Notes: generated from the letters alone by a model not told the origin. A DNA stretch of 64,000 nucleotides from Corythucha ciliata (GCA_038030265.1 CM075939.1:10273253-10337252), one strand, 5' to 3'. Shown: positions 1 to 10,493, counted from the stretch's first letter. Made by a program: numbers and translations.

Positions 1-608
1 CTAAGGCTAGCCTCTGAATACGCGCCCCAGTGTTGAAAAAAGGTAGTTTTTAAGCTTTGAAGTAGGTACTCGGACTTGATGGAAAAGTTTACGGCACACC
101 GAGTTTAAACATTGTTGAAAACGGCGCCGCGAAATGTTCCCCGGCTGAATTGAAATTGTTTTTATTCATCGGAAAGTGCGATGCGAGGAGAGGGGTGGGC
201 TATTACTTCAGTTACGTACCCGCATGAAACATCACCCCACTCAACCCCCCCCCCCCTAGAACAACGTCGTGATACTACGGGCCCGCAATCCATGACTGTA
301 CTTTTTTCCCCAGAGGGAGTGGGCACTTGCCTTCGAGTTTGAAGTCTCAAACTGTATTCACAGCGAATTTTAAATCGCTGCACTTGAAAGTTTTCAACCG
401 AAATTATTGGAGTGGGGGTGGGCACCATTTAGATTAGATCAACACTTTTACATTGGTGCCCGTTGCTTGGCTAGCTGTTGAATCTATCATGGTCAAGCAG
501 TGGAGAAAACAACACCGTTCAATGATACATTATTATGTATAGACAATATTCACAACCTCGCCTTTTTCAAAAAATGATGGCCTTTCTTTACGTTTTTCCC
601 ATACACAG
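1..608. other. Non-coding flank, probably intron of the Nup62-like gene
   Basis: I see no exon-like reading frame here on either strand. The stretch ends at a clear 3' splice site (T/C-rich tract then CAG at 606-608), so at least its right part should be intron of the gene whose last exon begins at 609. A C9 tract and short G/T-rich pieces are the only other visible structure. Confidence 0.5.
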
Positions 609-951
609 GCAGAATGAAATGGATGACCACGTTGAACGCATGTTCGAAAACGCAGCCCAGACCGTCAGAGAGGCCGAAGCCCAAATCAAAGACGTGTTGA
701 ACACAATTGAAAATGGAAGCGGTGGGTTAGAACCTATTGTGGAAGCAACCGCCCAATTACTGGACCCTTCGTTCTTGTCGATCCTTGACCAAGTACAGGC
801 CATAAACGCCGAGAACAACCGTGTCCTCGAGAAGTGTAATCACGAGTTTGAACGTCTCGTCGAAAGCGGTGCTCGACACCGCGAAGAAGTTAACTCCATT
901 TTGGCGAACACTCGCGCTCTCATGAAGGAGATCGAAGAAGACGATATTTAA
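609..951 (+). CDS. Last exon of a coiled-coil protein resembling nucleoporin Nup62 C-terminus (partial)
   Basis: The reading frame enters in phase 2 after a CAG acceptor and runs about 113 codons to TAA at 949-951. The product is almost entirely helical and acidic, with heptad-like spacing and no cysteine-rich or membrane segment. The order of features (MFENAAQTVREAEAQIKDVL, then a Gly-Ser-Gly break, then EPIVEATAQLLDPSFLSIL and a final helix) follows the last coiled coil of Nup62, which pairs with Nup54 and Nup58 in the central pore channel. That match is from memory and is modest, so the family is an inference. An internal ATG at 619 with good context could instead start a 110-residue protein if the upstream exon is untranslated. 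Upstream exons would lie left of the window. The stop is only 65 bp from the convergent stop of the next gene, so the 3' UTRs probably meet or overlap. Confidence 0.45.
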
Positions 952-1015
952 AGTTGTTTTTTTTTTTTTTTCATGGTAAGGCTAGTTTACAGTTCATTTG
1001 CTTTATTTTGTTATA

Positions 1016-4000
1016 TTAGAAAGGTTGTAGTCCTATTTCTTCGTCTGATTCTTTCACTACCGTCAAATTCGTAAAAATTTCAGCCGCAATCGGGTGCACA
1101 GCGATCATTTTGTCTAGATCCTCTTTCGTTAATGTCTCGCGTTGATATCCCACGACAAATCCCTGTATCATTTCACTCGCATTCGGGCACAACAGATGAA
1201 GACCGACTACCTGTTTAGGCGGCTCATTTAGGAACAATTTACCCCCACCCTACCGCCACAGATACTTACCTTGTGTCCAACGGCGGGTACTTTCGTACAG
1301 ATAACCTTAACGTAAGATCTGCAATCGAATCGATTCGAGAGACCGCTCTCTTCCGTCGTAAATATATTGTGAAACGTTTTAATTGCCCCGTACAGTTTTT
1401 TAGCCGCATCCTCAGTGACCCCGAGGAAGGCGTATTCAATTGGAGTAAGAACGCGAGTGGGAGCGCATCTATTGTGTTTGTTTGTTATTTTTTTAGTATT
1501 TCCGTCATAGGAGATTCATTTTTATTACTTGAAGGGCATCCGTGGTCCGGTTGAGAAACTGTAAAAGCGTTGCACTAGGGATTTCCCCGAGTGAGACGAC
1601 AATGAGGCTGAGGCGGGCCAACCGCGTCGATCGGCTACACTGCCGACGGCGAAAATATTTGGAACGGACGTTTGATACCGTTCGTTGACAGTGATTTTAC
1701 AGTTGGAACTCACCCTAAACTTGGGCAGGTTCAACAGGCCGAGGCCCTCTATGTTTGGCCATCGAGTTCCCACGTAAATCACCTGTGTCGAGGGTAGGCG
1801 TTGCGTGTATAGTGGTCGTGAGTGACTGTAACCCCCACACCCCATCCACGGCAGTTCTGGACTTCAACAATCACTGTACTCACCAAATCAAATTCCTCGA
1901 AGAAGTCGTCCGTCTCACAAAACGTTCTTTTACTTGTATCAGTAACCAGCACGTTTTCAGCGTTTGCATCACCTTGACCGGCATCATCCTTTCCCTCTTT
2001 GTCGGTAGTTGTCCCTTCAACTTTCTCCGTGTTATCCTTAGTCTCTTGGGTTTCATTTGTTTGTTCTTCTATTTTCTCATTAGTTTCTTCTTTGTTATTT
2101 CCTTCTGATACGTCTTTCCCCCCCGGGATTTCTTGCTTTTCCTTTGGTTTCTCTTGTTTTTCCTCAGATTTTTCTCGCTTTTTCTCTTGTTTTTCCTCGG
2201 ATTTTTCTCGTTTGTTTCCTGTTTTCTCTTCCTTTTCCTCAGGTTTGTCTCGCTTCCCTGGTTTCTCTTGCTTTTCCTCAGATTTTTCTCGCTTCCCCGG
2301 TTTCTCTTGCTTTTCCTCAGATTTTTCTCGCTTTCCTGGTTTCTCTTGCTTTTCCTCAGATTTTTCTCGCTTCCCCGGTTTCTCTTGCTTTTCCTTAGAT
2401 TTTTCCTGCGTTTCCTCAGGCTTCTCTTCATTTTCCTCGGTCGGTTTTTCGTCCTGCTTCTCTTCCCCTCCTTCACTGACCTCTCCGTCACCCTTCGTCT
2501 CCGGCTTAGCCCTTTTGTCTTCGGTGCTTTCTTTCGGTTGGACGTTAGTGATGACCCCTTCAACTTTTCTTACACCTCCTTCGGTGTTCTCGACTGGACA
2601 TAATTTTGTCAAGGCGATGTCATCCTCTAAGAAACGAATTCCTCGTGCTTCCATCACTGTTTTTATCTGTTTTTGTTTATGAATTTTAGTGTTTGCTAGC
2701 CCCCGCCCCCGTCATCACCACAGTTTATCAAACCTTTTCAGCGATGTCATTGTCTAGACCGTTTCCCAGCGGTTTATTTTTCGTTAGAATGGTCGTCTCA
2801 CTTCCAAGGCCATTCAAAGCTGTCGCAATCTCCAATGCGTCGTTTCCTTTGCCTATGACCAGCACTCTCTCGGGTTTACCTTCGACGTAGAAGAGCTCGT
2901 CCGGCGTTATTGACTCCTCAGCGCCTACAAATGTTCGAGTTGAGTGGGTTGATACACAGCTGAAGCTTTTTAAAGAGCTGCAACCAATTCAGAGGTCTCT
3001 CCATTATTGGGTGTGCTCGCCCCCTCACCTAAAACGTCCATAGTTATCGCCCTTGTCCCTGTTGCGATGACGAAAACTCGCCCGGTGATCCTATCCATTT
3101 TACCGTTGTCATGGTACAGCGTCATAGTGTTCTGGTCGACAAATTCTGGACGCCAATTTTCATACAGCGTCACTCCCATTTCTCGTTGTTCTTTCTTAAG
3201 TCGCCAACTGACTCTTTGAATGTAGTTCTTTATCGATCCCACTAGACCGTTCCATGTGTGCTCCATTTTGGGAGGTTTCTCAGTGTCAGCTGGGTCAGTG
3301 GTGGTTGTGTCATTTGATGGAGCCCAGCCGTAAAATTGGGCGTCCTTATTGATGGAAGGGAAGTAACAATTTTAAGGGATACTGTGTTGGTCAATTACTT
3401 TGAAATCGTCCTTGAACAGGGATGCTCTGTACAGCAATTTTCTTGGAAGTTCGCCTACATTAACGGCTCGCCCTCCCAAAACCCAACGGTTTCCATGTTG
3501 TGTAGGCTTGGAGTAGCTTATCAAAGCCACGTTTTTCCCTGTGAAATAATTTTTATTTAAATTGTTCTTGTTGAATTAAAAATCAAGAAGCATTCACCAA
3601 ATTTGGCTGCTTCCTTAGCAGCGGCAATCCCTGCACTCCCGCCTCCAATGACAATGAGGTCGAATTGCAGCTGTGACACTCCGATCCCTGCCCCACTTCC
3701 CTATTAAAACCGTCGTCAAGTTGGGTGAACTAAACCAACCGTTTAACAAATTGTTCAGCGTCCCCGTTGTAACGCTTTCCATTAATTCAGCCAACCCACC
3801 GACGTGGACACCGTTGATAAAAATATACGGCACTACTGTTGATGACGTCCTCGTAGTCAGCTCCTCCTGCATCACGTGACCCTCGTTTTCTCGATCCAGC
3901 ATTACCATGTGGTATTCGATCTAAGAAAACAAAAACTGTGACTGACACCAACACCGCCGTCCCCTAACCTTTAACGCGCAATCTTTACGTCATTATTGTC

Positions 4001-4198
4001 CAAAATTTTCTGAACTTCCATGCAGTACGGGCAGTAAGCTTTGCCAAAAACCACCACTTTGTTTTCCTTGATTAGCGTTTGCACTTTGTCTTTGTTTGTC
4101 TCGAACTCTGGAGATTTTTTTGTATTTGAACGTGATTTCGCGGTCTCGTCCGGTTTCCTGTTGGGACAGGTTGGGGGACAGAATTTTTTCGACTCCAT
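1016..4198 (-). CDS. Glutaredoxin-thioredoxin reductase fusion (TGR-like) lacking the reductase redox centres, copy A
   Basis: Ten exons: complement(join(1016..1210, 1270..1468, 1529..1782, 1884..2666, 2734..2924, 3029..3344, 3399..3538, 3598..3687, 3740..3920, 3989..4198)); all junctions are GT-AG and phases close to an 852-residue protein. Residues about 36-135 form a glutaredoxin with an intact dithiol site C56-P-Y-C59, cis-proline and VGG glutathione motif. Residues about 140-852 are a thioredoxin-reductase fold: FAD motif IGGGSAG, ATG motif, NADPH Rossmann motif VIGKGNDALE (about 335-344), and interface domain ending at HPIAAE (H827, E832). In active enzymes the isoalloxazine-facing motif is CVNVGC; here it is A185-V-N-V-G-E190, so both cysteines are gone. 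NIFAVGS (S685) replaces the usual Gly-Asp that holds FAD, and the chain stops at EIGLQPF without a Cys-Cys or Cys-Sec tail. Exon 7 carries a long Lys/Glu-rich insert (about 420-600). An AATAAA lies just after the stop (about 1001-1006). Cell compartment is unknown; no signal peptide is seen. Confidence 0.9.
2140..2420 (-). repeat. In-frame 39-bp tandem repeat encoding Lys/Glu-rich 13-mers
   Basis: Inside exon 7 of copy A, a 39-bp unit coding KSEEKQEKPGKRE is repeated about four times nearly perfectly and then decays on both sides (KPEEKEEKTGNKRE, KSEEKQEKKRE). It sits just after the beta strand read as GIRFLEDDIALTK in the NADPH domain, where the paralogue has only a short Gly/Ser loop. The opposite strand gives Ser/Phe-rich open frames that are shadows. 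Confidence 0.9.
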
Positions 4199-4347
4199 TT
4201 TTGGGTGCTTGAAATGTCTCTACGAACGAATTTTTAACTGAAAATTATGTCGTTGGCTAATTTACAAAGGCATGTGTTTACAATGTTGTTCATTTTTTTT
4301 CTAAATTAAATTTTGCACAAAATTTATCGTAAACAGAGACGTCGGAA
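4199..4347. promoter_or_regulatory. Short bidirectional promoter of the divergent TGR-like pair
   Basis: Only 149 bp separate the two start codons. The stretch is AT-rich and contains T-runs (about 4289-4297) but no clear TATA box placed for either gene. Both genes must use it as promoter plus 5' leader unless there are upstream non-coding exons, which I cannot see. Shared control of the two paralogues is an inference from the geometry. Confidence 0.55.
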
Positions 4348-6871
4348 ATGGAAGACTTAAATCAGGGTGTGTGGGAGCCCTCTCAGACGAGCGCTATACT
4401 TTCAGAGCAGGACGTCGATCCGCTTGAAGAGGCCTTGGCCTCTAATGACGTTGTTTTGTTTTGTAAGGGCGACTGTTCAGATACTTACGAAGCGCTTCAA
4501 AATTTGAACGTTCGCAAGGTGAGAGTCTCTTGCGTTCGAAGGCGTAGGGGATGTGTATATTAGTATTTTTAAGGGGATGACAAGTGATACGATGACAGGG
4601 TACTCAGAGTCTGAGTGTTGATGGGGAGGGGTGAGCTTGTAGACGTTCGTTGTGACCGATGTTAAATTGGTTGTGGGTGGAAGTCAAGGTGACGGGGAAG
4701 GTGCTGTGCGGAAGTCAAGGTGACGGGGAAGGTGCTGTGAAGTAATTTGTCGAGCGTCGTTGACTTGAAAAATCTAACCGTTAGATTTCATACCACCTGG
4801 TTGATTTGGACAAAGATCCCGATGGACCAAGAATTTCCAGCGCTCTTCGCCATAAATTGGGGCCCGGCGCCATGTCGCCTCACTGTTTTATCGGCCGTCT
4901 GTATGTCGGAGGAATAGAGACACTGATCGAAATGGTTTCTTCGGGACTTCTCGAGGATGCCATCAGAGGTTTTTCTCGAGCTATTTTTAGATTTTCACGA
5001 AATCGACCGTTAAAAAAACAAACAAACAGGAACCGATACGTCGAACTACGAATATGACGTGATCATCATCGGAGGAGGCTCCGCTGGGCTTAGCGCGGCT
5101 AAAGAAGCGTCGAAACACGGTACTGCGTCCATTTTAATTTTTTTTTTTTGTAGTTTGCGCTTTCACGTTGTGGGTGATATTCAGAAAAAAAAGTTGCTCT
5201 CGCGGATTTAACGCGACCCACTCTGCGTGGCAACACTTGGGGCCTGGGAGGTCGAGCCAACAACTCAGGGGCTCTCCCTAGGAAGTTTTTGTATAGAGCT
5301 GCACTACTCCGCGAGGACTGTTCGGTAATTTAAAAAACAAAAAAAAACTGACGATGCGACGGTGAGTTTTCACGTTATTACACCCTTTTCCATTCGTCAA
5401 ATTCCCAGGATGCTTCGTACTATGGTTGGGTCGTCGAACAGTCGTCCAATCGGACGAAAGAATCTCCGCACAATTGGGACTTGATGACGGCCGCCGTTCG
5501 TTCCTACGTTGAAACCATCAGTTGGCAACATAGAAAAGAGTTGCGCGACGCCAACGTCACCTTCTACGAGGGTTGGGCCACTCTGATCGACGCTCACACC
5601 GTTGACGTTGTCGATCGCGACGGTCACAAGTTGACGCTCACGGCAAAGTCGTTCGTCATCGCCGCTGGGAGCAAAACGACGCCTCTAAATATTCCAGGTG
5701 AGTTGAAACGCCAAAATTAAGCTTAACATTATTTTAAACGGAAGGATTTTAGGTGAAGAACTTATTTCAACTCCGGACGATATTTTCGCAGCTGAAGGTT
5801 ACCCCGAAAAAGTGTTGATCCTAGGGAGCGGCTTCGACAGTATTGAACTCGCTTCATGTTTTTCCGGTCTTGGCTACTCAACAAGTGTCGCTTTGAGCAA
5901 TTCACCCGAGGATTGTGACTTTGACAAGGATATGGTGGAGAAGATTTTTGAAGTTTTGCGCTCACGAGAAATACAATTTTTAAGCGGCGGGCTTAAATTG
6001 ACTCAAGCGTCAGGTGGTGGAGATGAGTCGTCGGGTGGTAAAGTGACGGTCGAAGGAGTCTACACCGACGAAGGTGACTCTTCAAAATTCACAGACACTT
6101 ATAATTTGGTGAGTTAACTTTGTTCGGTTTTTAAACGGCCGCTTATACCCCTCCTCCTGAAGGTTATTAACGCGATGGACAGTCGTGCAAACACAGATCA
6201 TCTCGGCTTGCACCGCGTCTCAGAGTTGAAGATTAATCCGAAAAACTGCAAGATCAAAGTCAATGAATGGGATCAGACGTCAGTACCAAATATTTTCGCT
6301 GTTGGAAGCGTTGCAGATCACGCGGGGTTTCACTCGTCGTCTGTTTCATCAGTTGCGGGCAAATTGCTCGCTAGACGGATGTTTGCTGAGATGCTCGACA
6401 GACTAAACTATTCGTCAGTAAATTTTTTAACAAATTGTTGACGAAAAAAACATAATTTGGGCGCGTGCATGCAGAATGGTTCCCATTAGGGTTCTCAGTC
6501 CGATTGAATACGCGTTTATTGGTCATTCTGAAGAGTCCGCGAATCGGGTTTACTGTCAATCCATAGAGGTGTTTCACGACGTTTTCACCACTGTCGAAGG
6601 TGCCCTCTCGAATCGTTTCGACTCCAAAGGATACGTCAAAGTGATTTGTTACAAGGAGCCCAAGGGTATTCTACCGGTCGTTGGCATTCACATACAGTGC
6701 CTCCACGCTTCTGAAGTCCTTCAAGGGTTCGTGTTCGAATTTCAAGCCGGTCGTTTGACGAAGCGACACCTCGACGAGCTCATCACTATCAAACCGTCCT
6801 CCGCCGAAATTTTTAACAAGCTCACCATCACCAAAGACTCCGGACTTGAAATCGGACTCGGAGCATTCTAA
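4348..6871 (+). CDS. Glutaredoxin-thioredoxin reductase fusion (TGR-like) lacking all redox centres, copy B
   Basis: Eight exons: join(4348..4518, 4785..4968, 5030..5119, 5185..5324, 5409..5697, 5753..6108, 6163..6413, 6475..6871), giving 625 residues. Exons 3 and 4 are exactly as long as in copy A (90 and 140 bp) and most introns sit at the same places; copy A has two extra. The glutaredoxin region (to about 118) has C43-S-D-T46 where CPYC belongs, so the resolving cysteine is lost. The FAD motif IIGGGSAG is good, but GGTCVNVGCIPKK of active enzymes reads GGR-A173-N-N-S-G-A178-LPRK: both redox cysteines are replaced. The NADPH motif is GSGFDSIELAS, the FAD motif GD is G458-S459, the proton-relay His of the HPxxxE motif is K600 (KPSSAE; E605 kept), and the end is EIGLGAF without a Cys/Sec tail. 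The exon 7 donor (GTCAGT) is weak but required by phase. Frames are fully open, so this is not a decayed pseudogene. The enzyme activity of the family is very unlikely; a binding or regulatory role is inferred. Confidence 0.9.
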
Positions 6872-6966
6872 CCCCACCCCAACCACCGCACCACCAAAGC
6901 CCTAATTGGTTTCTTTGTTTTATTTAAAATACAATCTAATCGAATTTCTCGTGTTTTTTGTTTTGT

Positions 6967-9774
6967 TTAAGACAACGTAGCCAAAAAAGCCGACGCCGAA
7001 GTCACTGACGGGAGACAAGGACCGAACGCCTCCAAAAACAGCGGTTCCTCTTCGACCGCCTCTTTGAAATCCTCAAAGGAGAGGCGGCCGTCTTTGTCGC
7101 GATCCAATTTTCGGAGAACGAGATCGACGAGTTCTTTGACGCCTTCTTCGGGGTCTTCGTCTCCCGGCTGTTTCACCAGACTGTTCCTGCGTTGGATCAA
7201 CAAATAAAAAACAGGTTAGTGCCCCTTTATCGTTGTTTCGTTTTTTTTTTTTTTTTTCAATTTTATGGATTTTATTTGGCTTTTGCCCCTCCTCTCACCC
7301 CTCTCTTTCCCAACTAATTGGAAAGCTCGCAACATCAGGTCGTAAACAAGTAGTGAAAAGCTATAGTTAACACGTGTAACGGATTCTCCTTAAGTAGCTA
7401 CGGGGATCGTCTCTATTTTTCAAAAAAACCGCGCAACCGTTAATTTTCCCAGTTAACTTTCTCCCTTGTCTAGCCTTCCGCAACTAGGGCATTTGCTGGT
7501 AAAACTTTCATTTGTTCTAGGAGATGAAGAGGGGAGGGGGTTGAGGGAGATCTCAGATTTTTCGACTATATTTACGTTCACTTCTGTGTTTGCATCATGC
7601 TTTCCAGTGCAGTGGCTCATTTATTAGGTCCATGAACTATAAAATTACGTGCTGCACGAAACTGCAATTTTTTGTGCAATTTGTCTATTTTATATTGTGC
7701 AACAGCATTATTAGTCCTCGGGATATGTAATTTTTGAAAGTTGTTCCGTCGGGGTTTTCTCCGTGTGTACGTCGAGGAGTAAGAAACCACCCATCAATAA
7801 ACAGAGTGGGGCGGGGTTATCTAAGGCGTTTTAATCGTCTTTAAAAACCTTTACATTCCCGTTCAAAAACAGTACTAATTATTGTGGTTCTCACCTATCA
7901 CTACCAATTACCCCCCCCCCCTCCGCTTTTCACCTGAGAAGCGTGAATATTTCGTCGCGAACGATAAAACCGTCGACGTTCAAATCGTAGACGGCAAAGG
8001 TGAAGGCTGTACGTTGAGCGAGACTGCCGCGTAGGAAAACGCTCAGTCCCTGTAGGAATTCGTCGAGTTTGACGAGGCCGTCACTGCCCGAATCGAACAC
8101 GCAGAAAATTCGGTCCATGAGCAGATCTTCAGCGCACACGCCGAACGTGTTGTGAAGTAGATCGCGGAAAACGGTGCGTTCGATGCCCTGTTTAGCCTGG
8201 AACAGATCTCGGAGGAATTATTATTATTATTTTTTTTTTTTTCGTTGTTGACGACCCTCTTTACGCTCCACTGTTGAACAGAAGACCGACCACCAGGGGG
8301 GCTCGAAGGGAGGGTCAAGGTCACTGAGGGGCGACGGGGTAACACACAATTTTTTCAACCCCAAACAAACAAAAGAACTGTTAAGAGTGTGCACAACGTC
8401 CCTGCACGCTTTTAAAGTGTCATTAGTCTTTGTGTTAAAGAAAAATGATCTCCTCCTTTTCGTCTCCCTGAATGACACTGCACACAAGATGCATTGGGGG
8501 GGATTATCACCTTGTAATTGTTCAAAGGCGCCGTTGTAACAGCCGGGTAATTGCCATTTTGTAGGGGAGTAGATTGTCCCACTCCGACCAGCTTTTCATA
8601 TATGAGTGTTAACGCTTCTGTTTCTTGCCTAAAATAAACAAAAACAGAAGGTTTAGAAGCGTCATTCTGGGTGCATAGATGGGACTTGTATAGTTAATCG
8701 GTGGATTTTTTTGTAAAGACCGTATAGACTTGTATACATAGATTCTAAGCCTGACATTCTGGGGTGGGTATCGGTTTTGTCTCTGACCCTTTGATGCTAT
8801 AACTTCAAGGACTTCATGTGGTTGAGGGTGTAAAAGGAGAGGAGAGGGCACGGAAAACTTTCAATTTCCCCTTGACTCGCGTTCACGTTCAGCTCGCATC
8901 ATTTCAGTATAAATAAACATAATAAAACTGCCTCTTGTCATCATCATTCGTGTACTGTTTGATGCCAAATTGTGCCACAAAATGATGTGAAAGTGGATAG
9001 GAAAACAACTCCTCTGGCGTGATTACAGTTAGCATGTTCCGCATCACGCAATTTGTGGCGGTGAGAAGTGGGCAGGGGAGTTGTCCACATTAATTTACGA
9101 AAATGAAAACTCACCCCCCCCTCTCATCTTGTAGTTTTCCTCATATTTTTCTATAAATACTTTCGGCATGAAAATGCAAAATGCTCTATTGAAGCGTGTG
9201 ACTTTTTGGATACTTCCACCTAAATTAAATTACATGGGAATGGGATAGCTAGCGATTTTTGCGATAATATCGCCCAGGTTGGTCAGCTTCTTCAAGGAGC
9301 GCATTGTGTTTTGATTTTGCAGTATGTAAGGGAATCGCGTGCAATAACTTGCATGATTGCTCCCAAGAGGATGGTTGGGGCGGGGGGGGGGGCAAAAGTT
9401 TTCTTTTCTCGGGGTTTTGTTTCTTAGGAATTTCCGCCCATGATCAGATATTTATTGAATTGTCTGGGAAGCTTTGTTTGTTGAATAATGCACGTTATTC
9501 TTCCAAACGAGTGCTAAATGATGGTGGGAGTGCTAAATAGAAAATTATTACTTTAATAGTGTTCGCGCTCACAGTGTGTTAATTGTGACTTAAGCTGCCA
9601 CATTGGCTGGCTTTACGTCCAGTTCTAACTAAGGGGCACTTCTGCAAAGGTATTGCGCTTTTTTTTGCATCATTGTACGGATTATGTGACTTTATCCCCT
9701 CCTCCTTCACCACCAAACTAAAATTTTGGCCATTTTTACCTGGAGAAGTGCGTCGGTTTTCTGACCGCCGCCAT
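6967..9774 (-). CDS. CLXN: Calaxin / EF-hand calcium-binding domain protein 1
   Basis: Exons complement(join(6967..7186, 7934..8196, 8511..8628, 9740..9774)) give 211 residues with the start at 9774 (good Kozak context, MAAVRKPTHFS). Calaxin is the neuronal-calcium-sensor-type protein of outer dynein arms that sets ciliary waveform. Three EF-hand loops are visible: D86-S-G-S-D-G (weak), Y121-D-L-N-V-D-G with E133, and D167-R-D-K-D-G with E177/D178. Family stretches such as DLLMDRIF, GLSVFLRGSL, LVKQPGDEDPEEG and LEAFGPCLP are unmistakable. The end of exon 2 is uncertain: the strong donor at 8511/8510 adds about 24 unconserved residues (VGQSTPLQNG...NNYK), while donors after KL or KLVG, also in phase, would give a protein closer to the family and about 187 residues long. 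The reading frame stays open and Gly-rich far upstream of the ATG. A poly(A) signal lies at about 6921-6926, and the stop is 95 bp from the stop of copy B. Confidence 0.88.
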
Positions 9775-10100
9775 TTCCGATTGTTGTAGCGCTGACTGAC
9801 CGCCCTTTCTTTTCGTGCCTCCGCCGCCCTCGGACAGCTGCCTCTGTTGTCCTCCTACCCCTCCTCCACGACCACTTCCGCTACCTCCGCCAGCGCCGCT
9901 ACTTCCGGAAGGACCACTCGCAGCAACCGCACCTCTGGGAGTGTTTCCAGTCGTCAAGGACGCTTTCTTAATGCGCGATCCTTTGGAAACGAATATGGTG
10001 ACGGTGCGAAACAGCGCAACTCCCGATCTGCGGTTGTAGCGTGATTCGGACCCGCCTCCTCCACCGCCGCCGCCGCCCCTTTGTTTAAACAGAAAATGTG
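9775..10100 (-). other. Gly/Ser-rich open frame upstream of the calaxin start
   Basis: The calaxin frame continues open for about 100 codons upstream of 9774, coding a low-complexity Gly/Ser/Arg-rich stretch (for example SGSSGAGGGSGSGRGGGVGG) but with no ATG that I can find. It may be a GC-rich 5' UTR, or an N-terminal extension begun in an upstream exon. Opposite-strand Pro-rich frames here are shadows. Confidence 0.4.
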
Positions 10101-10162
10101 CGAAAGAGGGAGGGGGATTACAACTTTGGTAGCAATAATTCGATGAATCTGTCTAGTAATGG

Positions 10163-10491
10163 TGCTCTTACACGTGAGTCTCGAGAGTTGAACTCTCTGA
10201 AGCTGCGTTTATATTTGAGAGTTTTTTGCTCTCGAGAGTACTCTCGAGTTTTTTACTTTCGAGAGTATCTCCGAGAGCTCAACTCGCCGGTCTAAACGGG
10301 CCAGAGAGTTCTCCCCCCCTTTCCAACCTGCCGTACCTGGCAGCTCAACTCTCGAGATTTACTCTCACGTGTAATAGCATCATGAGAGTGCCACGTGCTC
10401 TCCCGAGAACTCTCTGGCCCGATTAGACAGGCGAGTTGAGCTCTCGGAGATACTCTCGAAAGTAAAAAACTCTCGAATGTAAACGCAGCTT
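10163..10491. repeat. Two interlocked palindromic elements rich in CTCTCGAGAGT
   Basis: One inverted pair is 10163-10196 with 10342-10379 (TTACACGTGAG...TCTCGAGAGTTGA). A second is 10200-10313 with 10404-10491 (AAGCTGCGTTTA...CTCTCGAGAGT...GGGCCAGAGAGTTCT). The ends alternate left1-left2-right1-right2, so neither is simply nested in the other. The arms contain several CTCTCGAGAGT-like motifs. No coding potential. Confidence 0.8.
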
Positions 10492-10493
10492 AA

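Noticed and set aside
1999..2682. Long plus-strand open frames rich in Ser, Phe and Leu
   Set aside because: They are the antisense shadows of the Lys/Glu-repeat exon of copy A; splice phase and homology fix the minus strand as coding.
1016..6871. Reading the TGR-like pair as decayed pseudogenes
   Set aside because: All 18 exons are open, phases close exactly, splice sites are good and non-catalytic motifs are preserved in both copies.
9304..9540. 78-codon plus-strand frame inside the calaxin intron
   Set aside because: Contains a G-run coding poly-Gly and no recognisable sequence; likely chance.
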